Part shown: positions 43,801 through 52,797 of the stretch, one piece after another
Layout of the letters: each line of letters starts with the position of its first letter
Numbering within the stretch: the first letter of the stretch is position 1
NCBI GenBank assembly: GCA_958450365.1
Contig: CAUEEP010000742.1
Location: 4,298,501 to 4,362,500, forward strand
Reading direction: 5' to 3'
Source of the DNA: Mesorhabditis belari
Taxonomy: Eukaryota > Nematoda > Chromadorea > Rhabditida > Rhabditidae
DNA length: 64,000 nucleotides
Position numbers and translations under genes: made by a program
The notes under the pieces: generated by a model
What the model saw: the letters and a program-made list of their open reading frames with translations, nothing else
Told to the model about the DNA's origin: nothing
Databases searched by the model: none

Positions 43801-45299
43801 TTTCAAGCTTTATAAGAACTAGATACAATTTTTTTTTAAGCCTAACAATTTTTTAGAGTAAAGGCGTTTCTAAATAAAGCAGCTATTTGAGAGAAATCTC
43901 GTAGTTAAACCGTTAGTTTCCACTGAATCAGCGCTCAATTTTTATATGATTGACTGAGCCTTGTGATTCATGTTTATTCAAATATTCAAATTCCAATTAA
44001 AATATTTACATGTCCAAATCAAAAAGGAAAACGATTTCCTTTTTGGCATTTGATACGTAAAATTGAGTTGATTAGGTGCAAAATAAAATGACTACGATAG
44101 TTTTCTCAAATTGCTGCCTTTTTCGAAAACGCATTACATTACTCGTCTGGAAAACACTCTATTTTAGAGAGCTCATGCCACCGCCACTGAGGACATTCAA
44201 GCTGATGTCTGGTACAACACTGGACACGTGGCATTGGTTAGTGAATTGGTCAATCCCTTGATCAAAATCAGCTTCAGTCGATTGGCGATGTGAAAATGGC
44301 GGATCGATGCTTTCAACTAGCACTAACAGCTGATCAAGATCATGGAGAATCTTTATGCAATTTGGGAATACTTAGACTTCGAGAAGGTAAACCAATTAGA
44401 TGGATTTATGTGGGCAATTGGGCAGTGAGCAATTTGTAAATTTAGAATTTGAAAATCTTCAAATCTTTACTGTTTTATCAGTAGTTTCATACACAATTCA
44501 GGGAAAATCGATCAAGCCAAATCGTTCTTTCACAATGCAAAAGGGAAAGCCCCACACCTTTTCGAGCCATACTTCAATTTAGCGATTCTGGCAAATCAGG
44601 TAAATGTTTGAATTTTGAAATTTGATGGTTTTTAAATGTTTTTACAACTCATTTAACCATCTATTGAGTTGGTGAATTGAAAACTGCGGGCTATTGTCAT
44701 ATGAGAGAATTCCCGAGTGCCGGATTCGGAGTCGGCCAGATCAGTATGGCAAAGCGAGAGGGGAGAGGGTTATGTAAAACCCCTGCGCCAGACGACGAGC
44801 GATTACGCGGCCGCACAAAGAATGGTGTGTTCTTTGTGCGACAGCGCAATCAATGTCCAATTTGAGAATTCGGAGCCGGCCAGAGCGAGAGGGGAGGATG
44901 TGATGTAAAAGCCCTGCGCCAGACGACGAGCGATTACGCGGCCACACAAAGAATGGTGTGTTCTTTGTGCGGCAGCGTAATCGTTCGTCATCTGGCGCAG
45001 GGCTTTTACCTAACCCCCTTCCCTCTCCCTGCTCCAAACTAGTCTGTTCGGCTCCGAATCCTCAAATTGGACATTGACTTCTCCTCGAATCAAGGCTAAT
45101 CTCAATCTATTGGGTTACTGCTCAAACTGTCACATACGACAATAGCCCGCAGTTTTCAATTCACCAACCTAATAATTATCAGGCTGGTCAATACTCTGAA
45201 GCACTGATCAATGTGAACAAATCGCTGGAGATCTTCCCCGAGCACGTTCACTCGCAAACATTGAAGAGACACATCACCATTTTGTACACAATGCTTTAG
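37832..45299 (+). CDS. bbs-8: BBSome subunit BBS8 (TTC8), TPR protein
   Basis: Fourteen exons: 37832-37951, 38009-38107, 38185-38267, 38377-38458, 40236-40316, 41085-41147, 42214-42290, 42369-42567, 43431-43570, 43614-43716, 44168-44236, 44278-44386, 44502-44599, 45183-45299. Spliced length is 479 residues. The N-terminal part has the RP-rich stretch (ARPGTSFNRPLTSARG, GRPLSGVVRP), followed by SNPDGPFVNLARLN, WYWKNQLGKCYYR and LGMFQDAEKQF. It then has a chain of tetratricopeptide repeats (ALRYYRRIMQMGV, DVWYNTGHVAL, GESLCNLGILRLREGKIDQA). This order and sequence match TTC8/BBS8, a BBSome subunit that carries membrane cargo in cilia. The junction of exons 7 and 8 has a GG instead of a GT donor, and the 78-nt intron is open in frame. 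Introns are loaded with transposon debris. Confidence 0.93.
39380..39890. mobile_element. Repeat family E copy carrying a fragment of a fibronectin-receptor exon
   Basis: In bbs-8 intron 4. Palindromic blocks GTAGAAACACGTAGAATGGC and complements (CGTTTCTACAAGCGTTTGTA) flank a middle with CAGATTATCAGATGGCAAAT. At 39474-39535 the sequence matches the end of an exon of the minus-strand receptor gene and its donor (reverse complement of 55150-55225) at roughly 85-90% by eye. Other family copies: 45950-46230 and 54837-55165. Confidence 0.65.
40360..40560. repeat. CTAACTTTAACAG tandem repeat
   Basis: About fifteen imperfect 13-18-nt units around TAACTTTAACAGCTTTAATG in bbs-8 intron 5. Confidence 0.7.
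41195..42213 (-). mobile_element. 3' fragment of a non-LTR retrotransposon
   Basis: On the minus strand, 42210 to about 41985 encodes a typical reverse-transcriptase C-terminus (SVTSNKFVYNSFPIRTANKN, then WNRLPRVLREFNNLETFK after one stop). This WN-LP-xx-FK ending is usual in CR1/Rex-like non-LTR elements. A GATCAAGATGATC-type repeat (41740-41985) and a long 3' UTR ending GAATAAAGGTATCT near 41200 follow. The 5' part is missing. It lies in bbs-8 intron 6 and its 5' edge runs up to the exon 7 acceptor. Confidence 0.6.
42291..42368 (+). other. Non-canonical bbs-8 intron, open in frame
   Basis: The exon 7 end reads AG|GGAAGT where AG|GTAAGT would be expected. The acceptor TTTTTTTAG at 42360-42368 is normal. 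The 78 nt between have no stop and keep the frame, so an unspliced transcript would add 26 mostly hydrophobic residues (starts GEVIEFFVLSCFF-like: E-V-I-E-F-F) between GKCYYR and LGMFQ in the TPR region. Confidence 0.75.
42719..43262 (-). mobile_element. Tc1/mariner-like deletion derivative
   Basis: Terminal inverted repeats GTGCGTCATAATTATTGCAA and the complement, with TA at the outer edges. The minus strand keeps a transposase C-terminal piece at 42939-43142 (DEWPPNSPDLNVMDFSIW). The rest of the gene is deleted. It lies in bbs-8 intron 8, flanked by an ATAGGAACTAA array (42590-42720 and 43260-43330). Confidence 0.75.
44663..45178. mobile_element. Mariner-type MITE just before the last bbs-8 exon
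   Basis: Runs from TTGAGTTGGTGAATTGAAAA to the inverted TTTTCAATTCACCAACCTAA. The interior has several GCGCCAGACGACGAGCGATT copies in both orientations. It ends 4-10 nt before the exon 14 acceptor. Confidence 0.65.
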
Positions 45300-47674
45300 C
45301 AACAATTTTATTTGTAAAGTGACTAAGTAATTGTTTTCAGTGAATAATAAATGCTAAACATGTCAAAGATGCTAAATTAGTCAGCACAAAGAAAACTGAA
45401 ATATTGGAGTAAGCCTTTTCTAAAGTTTGTTCTAAATCTAAGCCTTTTATGCTTTTTCAAGAACTCAAGACTTTTCTTTCATTTTTCTTATCCTTTTCAT
45501 TTCCATTTACTATGCGTGGGCACCGCAAACTTTTGCTAAACAATGTGCGGGCAATGCTCATTTTCTTTTTTCCTCTTCTTTCGTCAATAAATGAAAATTC
45601 AGAAAAAGAAAGGATGTGACGGTAATCGAAAAAGGGAATTCTTAAATCGACAAGAAATTGAGTATTGCATAAAGTGGGGAGAGCTTGATGGGGGAAATGG
45701 AGATCAAATTACACTTGAATATAATCGCCATATTTGAGATCACCGCATTTCTTTTCACTTCAACAAAACTATAGTACTTTGTTTAGTTGAATTTATTGCG
45801 TAGTTGAAGAGTTGGTTGCGTTTGGTTACATTTACATTACATCATGTTCTCAAGGGTTTCGTTTGGGATTCGTTTATCCTTTTTAAGGGACAGATGCTCG
45901 GCAATTGACTTATCATTGTATTCATTTGGTTACCTTTCCCATTTTGGCTTTCAAATGGCATCAAGATTAGGCCAATCCACGATCTCTGCGCAGAAACTAT
46001 GACGCTTTTTTCTGTTTGGAGTTTTATCCTATGGGACGAGACTACAAACTGCTATAAAACTACTATAAAGCAGATTATCAGATGGTAAATTGCTCTGATC
46101 TTTTTGTCATTCAAAAGCCCAAATTTTACTCGATCTTTTAGTAAAAATAGTTTTTAAAAATGATCATTCTACACGTTTCTACAAGCGTTTTTAGTTTGAT
46201 CTTGTAGTTTTTAGCGCCATTAATGTATTTGTTGGTTTTAAAAAAACGAAAAGACTTTCTGAACCAATAGGAATAAAGTTTATTAATAAATTACTGCGAT
46301 AAAGAAATAAGAACTGCGAAAATAGGGTTAGTTGATGAGTTGCGATTGGTTTCATTATGTTCTCAAGGGTTTCGTTTAAGATTGGTCTATCCTTTTTAAG
46401 GGACAGGTGCTCGGCAATTGACTTATCATTGTATTCATTTTGTTACCGGCTTGTTCTCTAGCCAGAAATACACTCTTTCTGGTGCATTAATGTGTTGTTT
46501 ATGAACTCAACTATTATGAAAGTAATCTCCTCTTTGAGCTTTGAGAAAAGAATAATAATTGAGCAATTTGTTTTACTATTTATAATAGAATTGAGCGAAC
46601 GAAAAAGCTCTGTATGCATTTGAGTGAATCTAAAATGGTGTGGTGTTGTTATTATGAAAGAATTTCTTTAAAATCATTCTCTAGAGCATACTTTACTTCA
46701 CCAAAAACAGTATAAAATTACAAGATTTGTACTTTCTCTTGTACTTTGTGCTGTACAAATGTACAAATGTACAAATTTTGAAAACACATCATTTCTGACA
46801 TGAATTTCTAGATTTTCTCGTTACAACGAGAAAATTGATGAATGAAGAGTTTGTTTGAGCTTTTTTAGCTCAGGCTGTTTGAGCTAAGTACTGGGTTGGT
46901 GAATTGAAAATTGCGGGACTTTGAACTAAAATTTACATATGACAATTGCCCGCAGTTTTCAATTTACCAACCCAATAGATTGAGATTAGCCTTGATTTGA
47001 GGAGAAGTCAATGCCCAATTTGAGGCTTCGGAGCCGGCCAGACTAGTTTGGCGACGGCAGAGGGAAGGGGGTTAGGTAAAAGCCCTGCGCCAGATGACGA
47101 ACGATTACGCTGCCGCACAAAGAACACGCAGAACACACAAATTTTAAGCGAAACTACTAAGTGTATCTTTTTGGAAATTTGGATATAAGCTTGATTTTTG
47201 ATTCTCTACAACTTTTCCATTGACACCAAAATGGGTTTCTTTTGAAGAAAGTGCTCAAACTGTCACATCTGACAATAGCCGGCATTTTTCAATTCACCAA
47301 CCCAATACAATGAACGAACCCAATGAAAGTTGATAGCTTTTTTAAGCAAAAATCCGCACAAATCAAGCAGTTCAATCAGTAGAATCATTTTGAAAACAAG
47401 TTCACTTCTCACATTTTTCTTTGAGCTCTGAACATTCATTGTTTCTTCTCAATTTCCTGTTAAAGTCTAGACTCTAGAGTTAACCAAAAAAAAACAAACA
47501 AGAACTGCTGAATCTCTTTGAACAAAAAACCCCTCCATCTCTAGACTGAATGAATTCCAGCATTAAATATTTAACTAAAAGCAAAAAAGTAGAAAAAACG
47601 GTTCCTTTTTGGCATTTGAAGTTCAATTGAAGAGATCTTTGAGGCAAATTTTTGCACATTTTACTCTTTTAGCT

Positions 47675-47711
<37 letters not shown>

Positions 47712-48242
47712 CTTATTTACTTAGATTTCCTTTTTTGTAATAGTTCTAAAAAAATATTCTTTAAATTCGAGAAACTTTTGAATAAAACTTTAGTTTTAAA
47801 ACGTTTGTGAAACGTTTGAAATGCAAAATACGCGTTGTTGACGTAGAGAAGGCTATTATATTCATATCAAATTTCACTCAAAACCTTTTCTCACTCATAA
47901 GCTATTCTTGATTTCTAATTCTTCTTGATCAATTGAGGAAAAAGTTGTTTTTCTAAAGCTTTTCCTAATGATAAGCTGACAATAAACTGCTTTTTCTAAA
48001 GCATTTCCATTTCATAGAAGTTCTAAGTATCAATTTGTTGTAACACTTTAAATATTTGTCAAAAAAAAAGAACCAGAAAGAAGTCCAAGCTCTAGAGTTA
48101 AGTAAATTTCTAATTTCAAAGTTGAATCTAAACATTCAATCTATTTTGAGGTAAACTTTTAGCTTTTTTTGATGTTTTAATATTGGAATAGTTAATGAGC
48201 TTAAAATTCCAAGTACAAGTAACGGATAAGAACTATTTTATA
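45300..48242. other. Gene-free spacer with MITE copies
   Basis: Contains family E (about 45950-46230) and mariner-type copies at 46889-46974 and 46975-47308. A TTTA tetranucleotide run lies at 47680-47720. A duplicated stretch (GACTTATCATTGTATTCATT) occurs at 45905 and 46418. No exon was seen. Confidence 0.55.
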
Positions 48243-48638
48243 TATATGTCGTAGCCGATGAAGGATTTCAGCCGATGAAGTCTCAGACTTCTTCGGCTAG
48301 CCGATGAAGTCTCAAATAGCCGAAGAAGGCTAGCCGATGAAGTCTCAAATAACTGAAGAAGGCTAGCCGATGAAGTCTCAAATAGCCGAAGAAGGCTAGC
48401 CGATGAAGTCTCAAATAGCCGAAGAAGGCTAGCCGATGAAGTCTCAAATAGCCGAAGAAGGCTAGCCGATGAAGTCTCAAATAGCCGAAGAAGGCTAGCC
48501 GATGAAATCTCAAATAGCCGAAGCCGTCTTCGGCTAGCCGAAGAAGGGAAAAAAATTTGAGACTTTATCGGCTAGCCGAAGAAGTCTGAGACTTAATCGG
48601 CTGAAATCCTTCATCGGCAACGATATATAGATATATAT
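48243..48638. repeat. Foldback element with 33-nt tandem array (ends as at 56722)
   Basis: Left end ATATATATGTCGTAGCCG followed by ATGAAGGATTTCAGCCG; the right end is the complement with one change (TCGGCAACGATATATAGAT). The middle has about seven copies of a 33-nt unit containing GCCGATGAAGTCTCAAATAG and CCGAAGAAGGCTA. The unit itself carries the inverted motifs TTCGGCTAGCCGA. Confidence 0.75.
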
Positions 48639-49004
48639 ATGCTTTATTCAGGGGGCGAATAGAAGCGAATCAGATAATCATAATCGCATATAACATATGT
48701 ATAAAATGCAGAAATAGTATAAGAAAGTATAAAATATATAACGTACTTAAATATTAATAACCATTTAATTTCTTTAAAATCTCTAAAAATGATTTCAAAA
48801 CACTGTCATGTCATCGTAGTTCAAAGTTTCTTTCTCTCCAAAAAGTGACGCATAAATCACGTTGAGAATTCGAAAAATTTGCGGTGATTTCAACAATAAG
48901 CGATATTTTCATCGGCTAAACAATGAAAGACCCCAAAAATAATCGGATTCCCATTTTTGGAGTCGAGGAAAAGTGATAAAAAGACGAAAATTTACGTGTC
49001 CTCC

Positions 49005-49235
49005 GCCGTTTTCTTTCTTTCTTTCTTTCTTCTTCCCCTTCTTCTTCTTCTGCCCCTTCTTCCTCTTCTTCCTCTTCTTCTGCCCCTTCTTCTTCTTCTT
49101 CTTCCTCTTCTTCCTCTTCTTCTGCCCCTTCTTCTTCTTCTTCTTCTTCTTCTTCTTCTTCTTCTTCTCCTTCCTCTTCTTCTTCTTCTTCCTCTTCTTC
49201 TTCTTCTTCCTCTCCTTCTTCTTCTTTCTCGTTCA
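49005..49235. repeat. Polypyrimidine (TTC/CCT) tract
   Basis: About 230 nt with almost only T and C on the plus strand, mainly TTC triplets with CCTCTTCTTC and TGCCCC interruptions. The Glu-rich, Leu-rich and Phe-rich frames over it are not genes. Confidence 0.8.
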
Positions 49236-50912
49236 CATCTGTGATTTCTTTGATTTCTTTTTTTCTTTTTCTTGTTCACAATCCGGAACTATCTTCTGAC
49301 TGATTAGTTTATTCAATTGATTTATGACTGAGGTCCGGGTGTTCGGAACTTTGATTTAGTTTTTTTTGGGAGATCTATTCAATATCTTTTGCGTGCAAGT
49401 TCGGATATTTATCTCCGCATTCAGCCTCTTTATCTCTAAATTCTGAAAAACATCTCAAAAAATCCCTACCTTTCCAAAAAAAAAACTAGATACATTTTGA
49501 TACAGTACAACTTTTCACTACTACCTTTGCTACTACTATCTTTTACTCAAGCCTCGATTTTTCTACCTCTTAAGATCTCAGCTTGTGATCTCAGCTTGAG
49601 AACTCAGCTTGAGAGCTCGGCTTGAGATCTCAGCTTGAGGACTCAGCTTGAGAACTCAGCTTGAGAACTCAGCTTCATTCTAAAAACTCAGCTTCATTCT
49701 AAAAACACGGGTATCTTATCCGTATCACGACACTTATGACAAGCTTTCACAACTACCATAACTACCATACTGCATACATAGATAGAGACAGAGATTGTCG
49801 TTTTAAGTACAAGTTTCCCAACTCCTAAAGCATGAAATGAAGGAAGAATTTGAGTTGAACTATTTTTTTTGTGAATTTCTTGAAAATATCTTAAGCTTGA
49901 GATGTTTTGAATAGTCTAGCTTTGAAAATGAAATTCTGAACTGATACAGTTTGTCTCTTTGGTTTTCCTAGATATAGATTCTTGATACGAGACCTCTAGA
50001 TATGATTGGTATTTCCGGTAAAGATTGTGATATTGTCTTTGTCTCTCTTGGCTTGGCTTCCGTTCATTTCTCGAATAAATAGTGCTAAGAAAAGTGAAAT
50101 TTAAACCTTTGCACTAGCCAGTTTTTTTCTCTAAACTCTCATTTTTCATTTGAACTGAACAAAATTACTTACTTTGTAATTGAGGTTAAAATTTGAAATA
50201 CATTAGCTCTAGGAAACCTACCGTAAATACTGTAATAGTGCCCCACCGCCATAATGACGGTGCGGAGCGTTGCGTAGTCTAGCTTTGAACGAGTTTTTCT
50301 CGACACTGGTTTATGCTACAATGTGCGTTTATTTATCTAAAAATAGCTGAAATTCAGGGCTATTTTTTGATACCAAAGACGCATTTTTTGAAAGTATGGA
50401 TGCTTTGCAAAAAATGAAAGTCTAAAAAACTTTTGCGACTACGCGACTGTACGAGGGCGGTGGGGTACTATTACAGTATTTACGGTAGGTTTTTGCTTAG
50501 GACATTGTTTAAAAAGCCTTGAACTAGGTTTACGGTACTTTTTGTCTAAATGACATTTTAGTATTTCATTTTTTTCAAAGCACCCGTACTTTCAAAAAAT
50601 GAGTCTTTGGTATCAAAAAATAGCCCTGAATTTCAGCTATTTTTAGATACCTAAGCGCGCATTCTAGCATAAACCAGTGTCGAGAAAAACTCGTTTAAAG
50701 CTAGACTACGCAACACTCCGCATCGTCATCATGGGGGTGAGGTACTATTACAGTATTTACGGTACTTTGTAATTGAGCTTGAAAATTTGAAACACATCAG
50801 CTCTAGGAAACCTAATTGTTTCTTGGTATCAAAGAAAAAGTTGAGCAAAGACGGTAGAAATGATGGATTGAGCACAAAGTACACTTTACTTTGTGTATTT
50901 AATTAGTTTGAT
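49236..50912. other. Gene-free spacer with two family-A MITEs
   Basis: A 9-12-nt AACTCAGCTTGAG repeat lies at 49580-49690. MITE family A occurs at 50219-50487 (inverted relative to the 3256 copy) and, truncated, at about 50531-50764. No exon was recognised. Confidence 0.55.
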
Positions 50913-51158
50913 GCGTCCCCTGGTTCGCGTCCCCTGGTTCGCGTCCCCTGGTTCGCGTCCCCTGGTTCGCGTCCCCTGGTTCGCGTCCCCTGGTTCGCGT
51001 CCCCTGGTTCGCGTCCCCTGGTTCGCGTCCCCTGGTTCGCGTCCCCTGGTTCGCGTCCCCTGGTTCGCGTCCCCTGGTTCGCGTCCCCTGGTTCGCGTCC
51101 CCTGGTTCGCGTCCCCTGGTTCGCGTCCCCTGGTTCGCGTCCCCTGGTTCGCGTCCCC
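50913..51158 (+). repeat. Perfect 14-nt satellite GCGTCCCCTGGTTC
   Basis: Seventeen identical copies (238 nt) plus eight bases of an eighteenth, with no variant seen. GC-rich in an AT-rich region. The open frame at 50893-51228 is a periodic translation of it. Confidence 0.9.
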
Positions 51159-51232
51159 GGTCTATTTTTGTAAAGTTTTCTTAGAAATTTTAAAGCATGT
51201 CAAATCAGCTTATAAGGAAATTTCCTAGCGGT

Positions 51233-51302
51233 TCCAGGGAGCAGTGATGGCCGAGTAGTAGTGGGTTAGAATACAAGGCGATTCGATGCTAGACTCGCTA
51301 TT
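51233..51302 (+). pseudogene. tRNA-like fragment
   Basis: GCAGTGATGGCCGAGTAGTAG resembles the A-box of a Ser/Leu-type tRNA and GCGATTCGATGCTAGACTCGC a degraded T-arm. Stems are incomplete. Confidence 0.3.
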
Positions 51303-51823
51303 TCACAATTTCACTTTAATAGCTTAAATAGACCGAGCCAAAGCCAAATAGAAATCTCATGGAGTGATCTTTTCTATCTTTTCTATCTTTTCTATTACAT
51401 CACTTTCATCATCATTCCTCTTTCAGTCTGATTTCAGTTCTGTGTATGGGCGAAGAGCAAAGAGAGGCTGCAAAATTCATTGCACTGAATTTTTCCCTTT
51501 CAACATTTGCCATTTTCGATAATTTTTGTGCTTCTTCTAGAATGTTCTTCAAATTTTCTTGATCAAATAGACATTTTAGGAGTCATTTCTCTTAAAAGGA
51601 TCACTTTAAACGTTGCATTTTTCATCTCAAAATGTTCATGAGTTCTCCTGTTAGCTAGATCATTTAAATTTCATTTAAATTTCTTTAAATTTCTTTAAAT
51701 TTCTTTAAATTTCTTTAAATTTCTTTAAATTTCATTAAATTTCATTTAAATTCCATTTTTCTTCACTTATGCATCTTTTCAGTGAATTCTCTCATTCGAA
51801 AAAACCGAAAAATCAAGTCAAAC
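51303..51823. other. Upstream region of the neuropeptide gene
   Basis: AT-rich. A TTTCTTTAAA-type 10-nt array lies at 51665-51760. TTTTCAG at 51775-51781, 42 nt before the ATG, could be a trans-splice acceptor. Confidence 0.45.
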
Positions 51824-52706
51824 ATGGGATTTCATCAGCGAAAACTCTCTTCAATCGTTTTATTGATATTGATGATTGCTGTTTGTTCGATTTTGGCCGC
51901 GCCCATCGATGAAGAGATCACACAATTATGTGAGTTTTATCATTTATTCAAAAATTCTACAAATACAAAGCGAATTCCTGTAAATGCACTTTCTAGAAGA
52001 TGAGTAATTTGGGAAAACTATCGTAATCTAAAGATTTTCTCTTTAGCTTTTGCCTATTTATACTTTTTGATACGATTCATCCTTTGATTCCCGTTAAATA
52101 AGAAAGAAATTACCGTAAATACTGTAATAGTACCCCATCGCCCTCGTACAGTCGCGTAGTCGCAAAAGTTTTTAGTATTTAATTTTTTTCAAAGCACCCA
52201 TACTTTCAAAAAATGCGTCTTTGGTATCAAAAAATAGCCCTGAATTTCAGCTATTTTTAGATACCCAATTGCGCACTGTAGCATAAACCAGTGTCGAGAA
52301 AAACTCGTTCAAAGCTAGACTACGCAACGCTCCGCATCGTCATTATGGGGGTGGGGTACTATTACAGTATTTACAGTAAGTAAATTAGTTAGATTTTTCA
52401 GAAAGATTACCTTTTAAAGTGAAGAGTCATTTCCTATAACTCTTTTCGCTGTTTTCACTTTTATGATTACTCTCGTGATAGTGAAATTCCAGCTGAAAAT
52501 GACTGTCGTTCTGCAGTAAAATGTGTAGCCCTTGATCTACGAAAACGGCTTGCCGCAGCTTACAGTTTCTCAAAAGAAATTTTGCTTCTTAATTATTCTT
52601 TTTAGTGAGTCGACGACGTCGGGAATTGGAGAGTCTTCAGCTGGAGAGCTTGATGGGCGAGCTGGCGCCTGGAGGGAAAGGAATGGGATTCAGACCGGGC
52701 AAATAA
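51824..52706 (+). CDS. Amidated neuropeptide precursor, calcitonin-like
   Basis: Three exons: 51824-51929, 52493-52564, 52606-52706, 92 residues in phase; the last intron is 41 nt. Residues 1-26 form a signal peptide ending AVCSILAA. The mature part has two cysteines, Cys40 and Cys46, enclosing a seven-residue ring (CRSAVKC), then VALDLRKRLAAAY, a tetrabasic RRRR (62-65), and the end GKGMGFRPGK-stop. Gly-Lys at the very end gives a proline amide after processing. An N-terminal 7-residue disulphide ring plus a C-terminal Pro-amide is the hallmark of calcitonin-type peptides. RRRR could instead release a separate FRP-amide peptide. The family call is an inference. A family-A MITE lies in intron 1. 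The gene is convergent with the receptor gene (stops about 90 nt apart). Confidence 0.7.
52111..52377. mobile_element. MITE, family A (intronic)
   Basis: Full copy from TACCGTAAATACTGTAATAG to the complement ending CAGTATTTACAGTA, in intron 1 of the neuropeptide gene. Confidence 0.75.
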
Positions 52707-52797
52707 AAAAAATCTTTTTATTTCCACTAAACAAATAGATCTCCCTGAAAACTTGTGTACGATTCGATAAATATTTCTCTTGTTTTCGATAAATCGA

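Noticed and set aside
48916..49299. Glu-rich, Arg-rich, Leu-rich and Phe-rich open frames
   Set aside because: All are different frames of one TTC/GAA tract on both strands, with no splice or start context.
50913..51158. CRISPR-like regular repeats
   Set aside because: Units are adjacent with no spacers, and the genome is eukaryotic; it is a simple satellite. The same holds for the array at 56935-57820.
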